Positions 43,457-53,118 of a stretch of DNA of 64,000 nucleotides are shown piece by piece; positions within the stretch are counted from its first letter, which is position 1; each line of letters starts with the position of its first letter. Where the stretch lies: NCBI GenBank assembly GCA_014695295.1, contig JACJNY010000070.1, positions 186,001 to 250,000 of the forward strand, given 5' to 3'. The stretch is from Microcoleus sp. FACHB-61 (lineage in GTDB: Bacteria > Cyanobacteriota > Cyanobacteriia > Cyanobacteriales > Microcoleaceae). Under the pieces are notes generated by a model. The model was not told the DNA's origin. It searched no databases and was given only the letters and a program-made list of their open reading frames with translations. The position numbers and the translations under genes are program-made.

Positions 43457-46400
43457 ATGAACGAACAGCGTCGCAAAACTGATGTTAATATGCTCCAAGC
43501 GCTGCTGGAAAATCCTGTGGAGTCAGGAATAGATTTGATTTTGAGCACGAACCCAAAGTCGATCGACTTGGGATTCGTGCAAACGCTTTATTTGGAAGAA
43601 CCGGCACTGACGCGAGAAAGTTTGCTGAAAGCTGCAAAATTTTTCCAAAAGGCGATCGCACCCTTAGAATCGGCAAAGGGCAATTCTAAATTGCCCGCAA
43701 CCGGCGCAGCATATCTGGCTTTTTTAGCAGAAGTATTGCACGCAGTGGCGCGCAGCGGTGATTCGCAGCACCTGTACTCGCTGCTGAGAAACAATTTAGA
43801 TAAACTCGATCAGAATTTCGCACAACTGCTGCGCGGCTGGGCAACTTTAGTGTTTTCTGCTGCCAAAGAATCCGAGAGAAGGCGCGTTGCAGCCCTGATC
43901 GGCAATCTGAGTAACAAAATTGGGCGGTTTCCCCTCGGCAGCAAGGCTAATAACTTGGAAATCGAAATTGCCGGTTACGAAACAGTTGCTAAGGTTTTTA
44001 CCCGCAAAGACTTTCCCCAGGAATGGGCGGCGATGCAAAACAATCTCGGCAACGCTTACAGCGATCGCCCCAAAGGTGATAAGGCTCAAAATATCGAACA
44101 GGCGATCGCTTGCTTTGAAAATGCCCTGCAAGTGCGCACGCCCGAACAGTACCCAGAACAGTGGGCAACGCTGCAAAACAATCTGGGCAACGCTTACAGC
44201 GAGCGCGTCAAAGGAGATCCGGCAGACAATCTAGAACGGGCGATCGCCTGCTATCAAAACGCCCTGCGAGTTCGCACCCGCGAAACTTTCGGGGAAGAGT
44301 GGGCGAGCACTCAAAACAATCTCGGCCGTGCTTACAGCCGCCGGCTGCGGGGCGACAAAGCCCAAAATCTGGAACTGGCAGTCGCTTGCTACCACAATGC
44401 TTTGCAAGTCTACAACCGCAAGGTGTTTCCCCGGCGCTGGGCCACGACTCAAAATAATTTGGCAAATGCTTACTGCGAGTTCCTGCAGGGCAACCGAGCC
44501 GAAAATCTCGAATACGCGGTCACCTGCTATCAGAGAGCTTTGCAAGTGCGAACTCGGGAAGCTTTTCCGCTGCAGTGGGCGACGACTCAAAGGAATTTGG
44601 GCCGGGTGTTTGTCGATCGCATCAAAGGCGATCCGGTGGAAAATGTGGAAATGGCCCTCGCCTGCTATCAAAATGCTTTACAAGTCTACACCCGCATCAA
44701 ATTTCCCGAAGCCTGGGCTTCGATCCAAACTTACCTCGGTAGGATTTACAGTCGGCGGGTGAAAGGGGAAAAAGCCGAAAATATGGAAATGGCGATCGCG
44801 TGCTATCAAAATGCTTTGCTGTTTTGCAACCGCCAAAAAACTCCCGAACGCTGGGCAATGCTGTGTGCTTACCTCGGCCGCGCTTTCTGCGAACACGTAA
44901 AAGGGGAAAAAAACCGCAACCTCAAAAGCGCGATCGCCTGCTATCAAAATGCCGGCGAAGTCTACACCAGGCAGGCATATCCCAACCGCTGGGCAATGCT
45001 GCAAATTTATCTCGGCCGGGCTTATTCGCAACTGACGGAGACGGAAAACTTGTCCCACGTGGAAAGCGCGATCGGCTGCTATCACAGCGCCACCCAAGTC
45101 TACAGTCGCGAAACCTATCCCCACCGCTGGGCTGAAATTTTATTTTATTTGGGTCAAGCTTACCGAGTTCGAGGCGAGTTGCTTCGTGCCTACGGGGTTT
45201 TTACTGCTGCTGTCGATACTGTGGAATTTTTGCGTTGCGAAGTTGGGGTTGATACAGTCGATTTGGGCGATCTGACGAGTACCGCAAAAGTCAAATTAAC
45301 CCGCACCTGGGCTGGGCTCTATAAATGCCTGGTGCAAGTTTGCCTGGAACTCGGCGCCAGCCAACCCGAATATTACGCTAAGGCTCTGGAATACGCCGAA
45401 CGCCACAAAAATCGGAATTTGGTAGAACTGCTGGTTAAATGCCACCTGACTCCGAAAGCCGAAATTCCAGCAGCGGTGCGAAGCGAGTTGGAGTCGCTGC
45501 AACGGCAAATAGCGGGGGAACAGCGGCACCAAGAACAGGGAGAACGCCAGCCGAACACTACCTTGATTTCTGAGGGCGATAGCCAAGGTTTGACCAGCGG
45601 TTCTCTGCTGCCGAACTCGGACTTGATGCACTTAAATCAATTGTGGCGGCAGTTTGACGGGTTGATTGCTCGGGAGGTGCAGGCAAACGACCCTTTCTTC
45701 AGCCTAGCTCGCAAAGTTGAACCGATCGCTTTCGAGCAAATTCGCCAATTGTTGCCTGATGCCAATTCCGCTGCTGTGGTGTGGGCGAGTTTGGGGGACT
45801 TGCTGGTCGCTTTTGTGGTGGTGAAGAGTGCACAATATCCGGCCGTTCACCTGTGTTCGCCGGAAAATGCTTTGGCTGTCGAAAGTTGGGCCCAAGAGTA
45901 CCTCAGCGCTTATTCTGAACAAAAAGGCCGCTGGATCAATCATCTCCCGGCTCGCCTCAAACGTTTGGCATCGCTGCTGGAAATCGATCGAGCGGTGGCG
46001 CTGATTCCGGAGAATTGCGATCGCCTGATTTTTGTGCCGCACCGATTTTTGCACGCTTTGCCGCTCCACGCTTTGCCTCTGGGGATGAGAGACGGGTTTG
46101 AGGACGGCGGGGGAATTTTTCGGTCTGGGTGGAGCGATCGCAGCGGTTTTGATGTGGAAACCTACAGCGTTTCGGATTTTTCTCAAGGTTCGGCATTTGC
46201 CGACGTTTCAGCGCCTGCTGCTTATTTGATCGATCGATTTCCCGGAGGAATCCGCTATGCTCCTACCTGTCAGCTATTGCTGTTGAAACAAAGTGCGCGC
46301 GAAGCAGCTATTGGTCGGTACAGACCGCGTTTGGAGCACCTTTTGGCAGTTCCAACTTTCACCAGAGATGCGTTCTACAGCAACATTGAAATCGGCCATA

Positions 46401-47086
46401 TTTCCCAGTATTTTTCCAGTGCAGAAGTTGTGCGCCAGAAGCCGGCAATTAAAGAGGCTTTTTCCCGAGGGATGTCTGCTAATAATGGGGATTTACCCCA
46501 GCAAATAGGGCAGTTGCAGCAGAAAAAATGCGCTCACTTTGCTTGTTTGAGTTTGCTTAATTTGGCTTTGCCGCTGAAATCCGCAGTGTTTTTGAGGAAT
46601 GAGTTTCTGAGTTTGGAGGAAATTTTCGATCTGGATTTTCGGCAATATTTTTTAGTTACTTTATCTGGTTGCGAAATTGCGGCCGGCGGAGTTAGCGGTG
46701 CAGGAGGAGATTTTGTTGGTTTGTCGGCGGGTTTGTTGTATGCTGGCACCTCTAGTGTGGTCAGCAGTCTTTGGAAGGTGAACGATGTTTCGACACTGCT
46801 GCTGACGAGCAAGTTTTATGAAAATCTCGGACGGTTTCCTCGGTTGCAGGTGGGAGATGTGGCGATCGCGCTGGGGGACGCTCAAAGGTGGCTGCGGGAT
46901 TTGACTGGCGAGGAGTTGGAGGTGTTGCTGGCGGATTTTCAACCTCAAATTTCGCAAATGTTCGATCGGCTTTCTCAAAGTTCTCGCCTGATTGCGGAGG
47001 CTTCTTTGCAGCAAATTCGCAACCGCAAACCTTATCCTTTTGCGAATCCTTATTATTGGGCGGCTTTTACTGCGACTGGGGTTTAG
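43457..47086 (+). CDS. TPR-CHAT domain protein (caspase-like)
   Basis: A 1209-residue protein from ATG 43457 (MNEQRRKTDVNMLQALLENP); upstream in-frame starts reach 43409. After an N-terminal helical domain come eight regular 46-residue TPR-like units (~195-562; NNLGNAYSxR.KGD and ALQVxTRExFPxxWA). A helical bridge follows, then the C-terminal CHAT protease-like domain (~740-1209): RFLHALPLHALPL, catalytic His ~1027 in CAHFACLSLLN, and Cys ~1072 in VTLSGCEIAAGG, where most CHAT proteins have HFACHG and LSACE. SAGLLYAGTSSVVSSLWKVN is conserved. CHAT proteases act in signalling and defence, but the target here is unknown. The gene starts some 50 bp after the TnpB element. Confidence 0.9.
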   Translation: MNEQRRKTDVNMLQALLENPVESGIDLILSTNPKSIDLGFVQTLYLEEPALTRESLLKAAKFFQKAIAPLESAKGNSKLPATGAAYLAFLAEVLHAVARSGDSQHLYSLLRNNLDKLDQNFAQLLRGWATLVFSAAKESERRRVAALIGNLSNKIGRFPLGSKANNLEIEIAGYETVAKVFTRKDFPQEWAAMQNNLGNAYSDRPKGDKAQNIEQAIACFENALQVRTPEQYPEQWATLQNNLGNAYSERVKGDPADNLERAIACYQNALRVRTRETFGEEWASTQNNLGRAYSRRLRGDKAQNLELAVACYHNALQVYNRKVFPRRWATTQNNLANAYCEFLQGNRAENLEYAVTCYQRALQVRTREAFPLQWATTQRNLGRVFVDRIKGDPVENVEMALACYQNALQVYTRIKFPEAWASIQTYLGRIYSRRVKGEKAENMEMAIACYQNALLFCNRQKTPERWAMLCAYLGRAFCEHVKGEKNRNLKSAIACYQNAGEVYTRQAYPNRWAMLQIYLGRAYSQLTETENLSHVESAIGCYHSATQVYSRETYPHRWAEILFYLGQAYRVRGELLRAYGVFTAAVDTVEFLRCEVGVDTVDLGDLTSTAKVKLTRTWAGLYKCLVQVCLELGASQPEYYAKALEYAERHKNRNLVELLVKCHLTPKAEIPAAVRSELESLQRQIAGEQRHQEQGERQPNTTLISEGDSQGLTSGSLLPNSDLMHLNQLWRQFDGLIAREVQANDPFFSLARKVEPIAFEQIRQLLPDANSAAVVWASLGDLLVAFVVVKSAQYPAVHLCSPENALAVESWAQEYLSAYSEQKGRWINHLPARLKRLASLLEIDRAVALIPENCDRLIFVPHRFLHALPLHALPLGMRDGFEDGGGIFRSGWSDRSGFDVETYSVSDFSQGSAFADVSAPAAYLIDRFPGGIRYAPTCQLLLLKQSAREAAIGRYRPRLEHLLAVPTFTRDAFYSNIEIGHISQYFSSAEVVRQKPAIKEAFSRGMSANNGDLPQQIGQLQQKKCAHFACLSLLNLALPLKSAVFLRNEFLSLEEIFDLDFRQYFLVTLSGCEIAAGGVSGAGGDFVGLSAGLLYAGTSSVVSSLWKVNDVSTLLLTSKFYENLGRFPRLQVGDVAIALGDAQRWLRDLTGEELEVLLADFQPQISQMFDRLSQSSRLIAEASLQQIRNRKPYPFANPYYWAAFTATGV
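44039..45142 (+). repeat. Eight coding repeats of 138 bp (46 aa) in the CHAT gene
   Basis: Each unit encodes xxLGxAYxxRxKGDxAxN then AIACYQNALQVxTRxxxPxxWA. Spacing is exactly 46 residues for all eight, with a ninth degenerate start at FYLGQAYRVRG. Confidence 0.9.
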
Positions 47087-47431
47087 TGATTAGTTATTAG
47101 TCATTAGTCATATCACATCTGTTAGCATCGGAATTATTCCTATCTCTCTTCTCGACCTCTGCGTGAATCAGCGTCAATCCATTGTCATCTGCGGCCCGAG
47201 AAATTATCTTTTTTTCACCGCAGATGAGGGCAGATAAAAACAGATTAACGCAGATGAATTAGATCAATCCCGGTTGCACCATCCGTGATTGTTGACTGTT
47301 GACTTGATTTTACTATTCCGATGCTACGGGAATTGATATCATTAGTCATTAGTCATTTAAAAACCCGACACTAACAACTTATTTAAAATTGTCAGTGTCG
47401 GGTACAAATTCAACAAATTACCAGCAAAAGT
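47087..47431. other. Convergent intergenic gap
   Basis: No gene. It carries dispersed phrases (TTAGTCATTAGTCAT, ACCGCAGATGAGGGCAGAT) and the terminator hairpin at 47363-47403. Confidence 0.55.
47363..47403 (-). terminator. Terminator for gltX
   Basis: ACCCGACACT (47363-47372) and AGTGTCGGGT (47394-47403) form a perfect 10-bp stem. On the reverse strand a TTTT run follows directly, fitting gltX, whose stop is 29 bp away. Confidence 0.8.
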
Positions 47432-49651
47432 TTAGGACTTTTTGCCGAAAATTTGTTCTTTCAAGGCTTGAATTTCTTGACCTAATTGTTGCCGGTTGGA
47501 CGATCGCAGCAAATAGCGGTAGACAAACCATCCGGTGTATCCGATACCAATTAGCTCGAATGTGGGTGCTAGCAGGGGGATGTCGTTGAGTTCATCTATT
47601 ACCCCCAAAAGCACTTTCAAAGAGATAATCGAGGCTACAATTACACCGATAACAGTCAGGGGACTTTTGTATTGCTCGTAAAAGCTGCCGATGTAAGCGG
47701 GAAACTCGGACAAAATTGAGAGAATTTGTTCTTTGATCTGCTGGGTCTGACTTGGCGGTTCGTCGGTAATTATGACTTGTGTTGTACCCATCGAACTTTC
47801 TGCTTCATTTCCGGCAGGAATTTCGGTGATGATAACGGTTGTTTCTGGTTCGTTTGATGAAGTCATTTCTCCACTCGCAATAGTTTTTTGCTGGTTGGCG
47901 GCAGGTATTTCAACTGCTGCTGCGGCTGTTTCCACAGTCGATATATCGACTGCTGAAACCTCGGTGGCGGCTGTTTCCACAGACGATATTTCGACTGCTG
48001 CGACCTCCGTTCCGGCTGTTTCGGTAGCCGATATATCGACTGTTTCTGGAACCGGTATTTCGACTGCTGTCACCTCGGGCGCTGCTGTTTCAACAGTCGG
48101 TGTTTCGACCGCTGGCTGTTCTGTAACAGGAGTTTCGGCGACTGTTTCTGCGTTTGGTTGTTCTGGGGTACGAGTTTCGTCCGCGACACCAACAGCCGGC
48201 AAATTCAAGTTGCTAATGGCATCAAGCAAGCGGGTTTTAGCCGTCCCCCGCTGATGAAGGATTACCCACGATTCTATCAGGTCGGGGCCGTGCATTGCAC
48301 CTGTCAGAGCGGCTCTGAGCGATCGCATAATTAGCCCTTTGTTCAGATTTTTCTCTTTACTGAGCTTTTTAGTGATTTTCTGAGCTTCCGCTGATGTCAG
48401 GGAGGAATGACTTTCCATCGCTTCTACAACTGCTTGTAAAGCCTGTGCAGCCCCTGGTTGCTGCAACTGTGCGAGTGCTTCTTCTTCATATTCCACCGTG
48501 GTGGAGAAGAACAACTTGCACATATCCACAGCATCGGTTAAGCGAACGAGACTCGGGCCGATTAAAGCAGCTATTTGTTCGAGCCAAGAGCGGTCTGCCT
48601 CGGAGTCAAACTCATAACCGCCTTTCTGCCACCAATAAGGTATCAGCAAATCAGTCAATTGCGGCACTGGCATTTTGTGCAGGTATTGACTGTTAAGCCA
48701 ATTGAGTTTATCCCAATCAAATTTTGCACCGGCTTTGTTGACTCGATAGAATGTAAATAATTCTGCTGCTTCCGACAGTGTAAATATTTCCTGCGTTGAA
48801 TCCGGCGGAGTCCAACCGAGCAAAGTCATGTAATTAACTAAAGCTTCGGGCAGGTAGCCCATATCTTTGAAGTCAGAAATCGAGGTTACGCCGTCGCGTT
48901 TAGAAAGCTTTTGTCCTTGGGAGTTTAAAATCAGCGGCGTGTGGGCAAATTCTGGGATTGTCGCGCCCAAAGCTTCGTAGAGCAATATTTGTTTCGGAGT
49001 ATTGCCGATGTGATCTTCGCCGCGGATGACGTGGGTGATGCCCATGTCGATGTCATCGACAACTACGGCGAGGTTGTAGAGTGGTTGGCCGATGACGCCG
49101 CCGCTGGATGCACGGGCAATCACCATATCGCCGCCGAGGTCGCTACCTTTCCAGGTTACGGTGTCGCGCACCATGTCGTTCCAAGAAATTGTGCGATCGT
49201 CGTCGATGATAAACCGAATCACAGCTTGTCGCCCTTCGCCTTCAAAAGCTGCGCGCTGTTTGCTTGTCAAGTTGCGGTGCCGGTTGTCGTAGCGGGGGGC
49301 TTGTTTGTTGGCTTTTTGTGCTTCCCGCATTTCGTCGAGTTCTTCCGACGTGGTGTAGCAGCGGTAGGCGAGTCCATTGTCGAGAAGGGTTTGGACTGCT
49401 TGGCGGTATATTTCCAGACGCTGCGACTGAAAACTCGGGCCTTCGTCCCAGTTCATACCCAGCCAGGTGAGACCTTCGAGAATGTTATCGGTGTATTCGC
49501 TTTTAGAACGTTCTACGTCTGTGTCTTCTACCCGCAGGATGAATTTGCCGCCTTGGTTGCGGGCAAACAGCCAGTTGAATACGGCGGTTCTGGCGGTACC
49601 GATGTGTAGGTTTCCGGTGGGACTGGGGGCTAGACGGACTCTGACATTCAT
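47432..49651 (-). CDS. gltX: Glutamyl-tRNA synthetase with C-terminal CAAD domain
   Basis: A class I aminoacyl-tRNA synthetase that charges tRNA-Glu, and in cyanobacteria usually also tRNA-Gln before amidation; it also supplies Glu-tRNA for tetrapyrrole synthesis. From ATG 49651 the protein has 739 residues, about 480 being the enzyme: [19 protein letters not shown] (HIGH-type) and LSKRDGVTS (KMSKS-type). Beyond it lies a ~140-residue linker rich in VET/AVEI repeats. A CAAD-like domain follows, with two membrane helices ([38 protein letters not shown]) and a C-terminal amphipathic helix. CAAD domains anchor some cyanobacterial synthetases to thylakoids. A longer open frame upstream to 49918 is not conserved-looking. 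Confidence 0.95.
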   Translation of the reverse strand: MNVRVRLAPSPTGNLHIGTARTAVFNWLFARNQGGKFILRVEDTDVERSKSEYTDNILEGLTWLGMNWDEGPSFQSQRLEIYRQAVQTLLDNGLAYRCYTTSEELDEMREAQKANKQAPRYDNRHRNLTSKQRAAFEGEGRQAVIRFIIDDDRTISWNDMVRDTVTWKGSDLGGDMVIARASSGGVIGQPLYNLAVVVDDIDMGITHVIRGEDHIGNTPKQILLYEALGATIPEFAHTPLILNSQGQKLSKRDGVTSISDFKDMGYLPEALVNYMTLLGWTPPDSTQEIFTLSEAAELFTFYRVNKAGAKFDWDKLNWLNSQYLHKMPVPQLTDLLIPYWWQKGGYEFDSEADRSWLEQIAALIGPSLVRLTDAVDMCKLFFSTTVEYEEEALAQLQQPGAAQALQAVVEAMESHSSLTSAEAQKITKKLSKEKNLNKGLIMRSLRAALTGAMHGPDLIESWVILHQRGTAKTRLLDAISNLNLPAVGVADETRTPEQPNAETVAETPVTEQPAVETPTVETAAPEVTAVEIPVPETVDISATETAGTEVAAVEISSVETAATEVSAVDISTVETAAAAVEIPAANQQKTIASGEMTSSNEPETTVIITEIPAGNEAESSMGTTQVIITDEPPSQTQQIKEQILSILSEFPAYIGSFYEQYKSPLTVIGVIVASIISLKVLLGVIDELNDIPLLAPTFELIGIGYTGWFVYRYLLRSSNRQQLGQEIQALKEQIFGKKS

Positions 49652-50038
49652 GTAGATTTTTGCTTTTAGATTGGGGGCGATTTGCTGGTTGGGCGAATAG
49701 CTGATGTTTAAGACTTCAAATTTTATTATATTTTGTTGCCGACTTAATAGTTGTGCTTGGCAGGTGCTTTGCCTCGAATTGCTTGATAATAGGCGATCCT
49801 CTTCGAGGGCTTTCCTTCGGATGGCGGAGCTAACAAGCGATCGGGCGAAAGTCTCCGGCAAGGCACTAGAAGACACCTTGATGATATTAGCATTGCGGGC
49901 GACCAAGACTGGATTCACCTTTGGGACTATTTTTCACAGCACAAATAACTGCTTTAGGAGTACCCAAGCCGCACCTGATAACTATTGATGCTTGTAAAAT
50001 GTTTGTGTGCGATCGACGACATTAAAATATATTTCCCT

Positions 50039-50536
50039 ATGTCTGCTGCTAAAACTGAGTTTTCCGAATCTGTTGCGCCCTCACCCGAGTCTGTTGCGCC
50101 TGCTTGGCAGATTGAGTTGCTGTACGACGGTGAATGTCCTCTGTGCGTGCGGGAGGTTAATTTCTTGAAAAAACAGGACGCGGGGCGAGGTTTAGTGTCG
50201 TTTGTGGATATCGCGGATGATGGCTACAACCCGGAGGCCCACGGCGGAATCGACTACGAAACGGCGATGGGGCGGATTCACGCGGTGTTACCCGACGGTA
50301 CGACGGTTAAAAATGTAGAGGTTTTTCGCCGCACCTACGAGATTTTAGGGATGGGATGGATTTATGCAGTTACTAAGTTACCAGTCCTCGGGGCGATCGC
50401 CAATTGGCTGTACGGAATTTGGGCTGACTGGCGACTGATGCTGACGGGAAGGCCGGATTTAGCAACTATTATGAGCGATCGAACTCAGCGGATCGAGTGC
50501 GAAAGTCAAGGCCGCTGCCAACCCAACTCGAAATGA
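50039..50536 (+). CDS. DUF393 / DCC-family thiol-disulfide oxidoreductase
   Basis: A 165-residue protein from ATG 50039. The DCC signature is LLYDGECPLCVREVNFLKKQ, with two cysteines of a thioredoxin-like CxxC. Further family positions: LVSFVDIADDGYNPEAHGG, DGTTVKNVEVFRRTYEIL and the hydrophobic-aromatic WIYAVTKLPVLGAIANWLYG. Members are presumed thiol-disulfide or electron-transfer proteins with unknown partners. It is divergent from gltX. An earlier in-frame start at 49985 would add 18 residues that do not look like the family. Confidence 0.88.
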   Translation: MSAAKTEFSESVAPSPESVAPAWQIELLYDGECPLCVREVNFLKKQDAGRGLVSFVDIADDGYNPEAHGGIDYETAMGRIHAVLPDGTTVKNVEVFRRTYEILGMGWIYAVTKLPVLGAIANWLYGIWADWRLMLTGRPDLATIMSDRTQRIECESQGRCQPNSK

Positions 50537-50633
50537 GTCATATTTAGTAAGTTCGATCGGTCTATCAGAAGATGTCAGTAGAAACAGACTGCAACTAACC
50601 TTAAAGATGGACTACTATTAAAGGTCAAAAAAA

Positions 50634-50843
50634 ATGCAAGATGCAGGCTATACAGTCTTCATGGGCTTCGGCAGTCTCTGGATACTTATGGGAATTGCCG
50701 CTGTGATTTTCCTCTTCAAATCGGACGGTCAAAAACTTAGGTTTGGCAAATGGGGACTGCTAGTTGCTATTCCTATTCTCGTCCCCATCGTCCTGGTTTT
50801 GGCATATCAGATCGCCCGACCCTTTATTTCCTCGCACCTTTGA
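50634..50843 (+). CDS. Small two-helix membrane protein
   Basis: A 69-residue protein with two membrane segments: YTVFMGFGSLWILMGIAAVI and WGLLVAIPILVPIVLVLAYQ, separated by a charged loop (FKSDGQKLRFGK). No named family is recognised. It lies on the same strand as the DCC-family gene, 97 bp downstream. Confidence 0.65.
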   Translation: MQDAGYTVFMGFGSLWILMGIAAVIFLFKSDGQKLRFGKWGLLVAIPILVPIVLVLAYQIARPFISSHL

Positions 50844-50951
50844 GCGCTGCTGGGAGTCGATCGTAACTGCAAGCAGGAGTTTTTTTGCCAGCCTTTTCGG
50901 GTAAACTGTATCGCGTAGTAGTTAGTTTACCTAAAACACTTTGTCGATCGA

Positions 50952-51571
50952 ATGCCTAAGCCAAGTAAGCCGACAACCAAAGCTCCGACTGTACTCGATC
51001 TCTTCTGCGGTGCAGGTGGGATGAGTTTAGGTTTTCAAAATGCCGGCTGTGAGATTCTAGGAGGTATTGATAAAAATCCCCATGCCATCAGAACCCATCA
51101 TAGAAACTTCCCTAACTGCGAGCTCAAGCTTGCTGCCAAACCAATCGAATCCATTACTGATTTAAGTGAACTGGGTCTACAGCCCGGAAAAGTTGATATT
51201 TTAATTGGCGGGCCGCCGTGCCAAGTATTTTCAGTTGTTGGCAATGGCAAAATGAGGTCTTTAGGCAAACAGATAGAAAGCGATCTTAGAAATTTTTTAT
51301 ACGAACAGTTCATCCGTTTTGTAGAATATTACAAGCCACTATTTTTTGTAATTGAAAATGTTAATCATCTCCGCAACCACTGGATATTTCCTCTTTTGAT
51401 AGAAGATTTGGAAAAAGGAGTGCATAAAAAAACAAATTGCAATTATCCAGGCTATAATATTAGCAAACTTTCCCAGAGCGCTTTGTATTTGACGCACCTA
51501 TGACTAGGATGTGGGAGTTAGTTGGGAATTCTGTGCCGCCTCTTTTAGCACAGGCGATCGCCGTCAAGTAG
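50952..51571 (+). pseudogene. DNA (cytosine-5) methyltransferase with internal deletion
   Basis: The frame holds C5-methyltransferase motif I (VLDLFCGAGGMSLGFQNAG), motif IV (LIGGPPCQVFSVVGNG, catalytic Cys present), motif VI (FFVIENVNHL) and ends at 51503. One base out of frame the sequence continues with motif X (MTRMWELVGNSVPPLLAQ), ending at 51571. The whole region between motif VI and motif X, including motif VIII and the target-recognition domain, is missing. An intact enzyme would be about 330-400 residues; this is ~205 codons in two frames. It is therefore almost certainly inactive. An HNH endonuclease-like gene follows 15 bp downstream. Confidence 0.85.
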
Positions 51572-51586
51572 CTGAAGTAGTAATAA

Positions 51587-52399
51587 ATGACTTTAGGAAA
51601 GCGTTGGACACGAGATGAACTCATTATCGCAATGAATTTATACTGCAAGCTACCATTTGGACAGCTAGATCGTCGCACGCCAATTATTATTGAAGTAGCT
51701 CAAAAGCTGGGAAGAACACCAAGCAGCCTATCAATGAAGCTTTGTAATTTAGCTTCATTCGATCCTGTACTGCAAGCCCGTGACATTAAAGGCCTTCGCG
51801 GTGCAAGTAACGCGGATCGCGGCATTTGGCAAGAGTTTTATACAAATTGGGAAGAACTAGGAGTTAAAAGCGAAGAACTATTACAAGAACTATTTGATAA
51901 TGTAATACCTGAAGAGTATCAGCTACCGCGACAACCAAAATCTCAAAATGTCAGGGAAATCAAAATACCTAAAAGTCAGCCAACTGGCGAGACAGAAGTA
52001 GAAGCTAGTGTAAAAGCACGAATCGGACAAAGTTTTTTTCGCCAAACTATTCTAGCTAACTACAACAGCCGTTGCTGTATTACTGGTAATCCAATTCCAC
52101 AACTTTTGATCGCGAGCCATATACTACCTTGGGGCGATTACCCAGAACATCGACTCGATCCTCATAATGGTTTGTGCCTTGCTCGTACTCAGGATGCAGC
52201 TTTTGATGGGGGAATGATTACATTTGATGAAGATTATCGACTGGTTCTTAGTTCATATCTTGAAAGTTTCTTGCCGGAAGATGTATTAGAGCATAACTTT
52301 GTTGCCTATCACGGGAAGCAAATGCGTTTACCTGAAAAATTTCAACCTAATCCTAACTTTCTCCGCCGTCATCGAGAAGAAATTTTCCTTGACAATTAA
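51587..52399 (+). CDS. HNH-type restriction endonuclease-like protein
   Basis: A 270-residue protein. The first ~80 residues have WTRDELIIAMNLYCKLPFGQ and a helix-turn-helix-like part (VAQKLGRTPSSLSMKLCNLA). The HNH nuclease core lies at ~160-220: SRCCITGNPIPQLLIASHIL, PWGDYPEHRLDPHNGLCLAR and DAAFDGGMITFDEDYRL; the conserved S-H-I, N-G-L and F-D-G positions are all present. It is intact from start to stop. Placed directly after the C5-methyltransferase fragment, it looks like the restriction enzyme of a former type II system. The target site cannot be read. Confidence 0.88.
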   Translation: MTLGKRWTRDELIIAMNLYCKLPFGQLDRRTPIIIEVAQKLGRTPSSLSMKLCNLASFDPVLQARDIKGLRGASNADRGIWQEFYTNWEELGVKSEELLQELFDNVIPEEYQLPRQPKSQNVREIKIPKSQPTGETEVEASVKARIGQSFFRQTILANYNSRCCITGNPIPQLLIASHILPWGDYPEHRLDPHNGLCLARTQDAAFDGGMITFDEDYRLVLSSYLESFLPEDVLEHNFVAYHGKQMRLPEKFQPNPNFLRRHREEIFLDN

Positions 52400-52549
52400 A
52401 TTAACAGGTAGAGTTGCAAATTTTTTGCATACCCTTGACAAACAAGATTATTATCTTTTTCTGCGACTGCTTGCCCGCGATCGAATCGGCTTTGTACCTC
52501 GCTCTCAACTTGGTCATCTGGGGGACTGCGGGTTGGCAGTTGAATTTGT

Positions 52550-52991
52550 GATCGCCTCTCAGCCCAGGCACCAGAACAAACCGAATCCAAGTCGGTTTAT
52601 TAATTTTACTCAAATATCTTGCGAGAATTAGTGTTGGTTCGAGATCGAGGCTGGTGACATTCCGATACGTTGCAGGAGCGAAAGATTTAATATCGAGTAG
52701 AACGAGCTCGGTAAATTCTAAAACGGGTTTCGCTGCCTGCAAGTCGCAGTATCCAGAGCTATCTAATCCCGTGTGAATTCCTAATGTTAGACAACGCTTA
52801 AAAATTTAGGTGACGAAGTGAGCTTGAAACAATGCCTCACCTCCACTAATGGTAACTCCACCTCCCGAATAATTCATGTAAGACCTGTATTTCTGAATTT
52901 CTTCGAGTAGTTCATCAACACTGACCTTTTTACGGTTTTCTAGATATCGGCAATGTGGATTAGAACAGTAAAGGCAACGTAGCAGACAGCC
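52550..52991 (-). pseudogene. Remnant of pyruvate formate-lyase activating enzyme gene
   Basis: On the reverse strand a radical-SAM protein can be read from 52991: GCLLRCLYCSNPHC (with CxxxCxxC) then KKVSVDELLEEIQKYRSYMN and SGGGVTISGGEALFQ. After AHFVT comes an in-frame TAA (52826-52828), then IFKRCLTLGIHTGLDSSGYC, ELVLLDIKSFAPATY and INKPTWIRFVLVPGL. The 5' end (before the first Cys) and the 3' end (after VPGL) are lost. This matches PflA in order and content. No pflB is in the window. It is a clear decayed gene with a nonsense codon. Confidence 0.85.
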
Positions 52992-53034
52992 TGCTGTTTA
53001 CCTTCTGATGTTGATCTAGGCTTTGTGAAACAAA

Positions 53035-53064
53035 CGCTGGTACTGTGAAAACTCAGTACCAGCG
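53035..53064 (-). terminator. Terminator downstream of tRNA-Asp
   Basis: CGCTGGTACTG and CAGTACCAGCG form a perfect 11-bp stem with an 8-nt loop. On the reverse strand TTTGTTT follows. It lies 54 bp past the tRNA 3' end. Confidence 0.75.
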
Positions 53065-53118
53065 GTTATTTTTCAGCATATCGCCTTTTTCAGCAATCTG
53101 AACATTTTCTATTTTGAA

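Noticed and set aside
44161-45135. Several frames of 85-148 residues in other registers over the CHAT gene
   Set aside because: They are all shadows produced by the 138-bp coding repeats.
49651-49918. N-terminal extension of gltX
   Set aside because: The enzyme family starts at [13 protein letters not shown]; the 89 extra residues look like translated upstream DNA.
52299-52631. 110-residue forward frame after the HNH gene
   Set aside because: It starts inside the HNH gene and then runs antisense to the pflA remnant; no family features.
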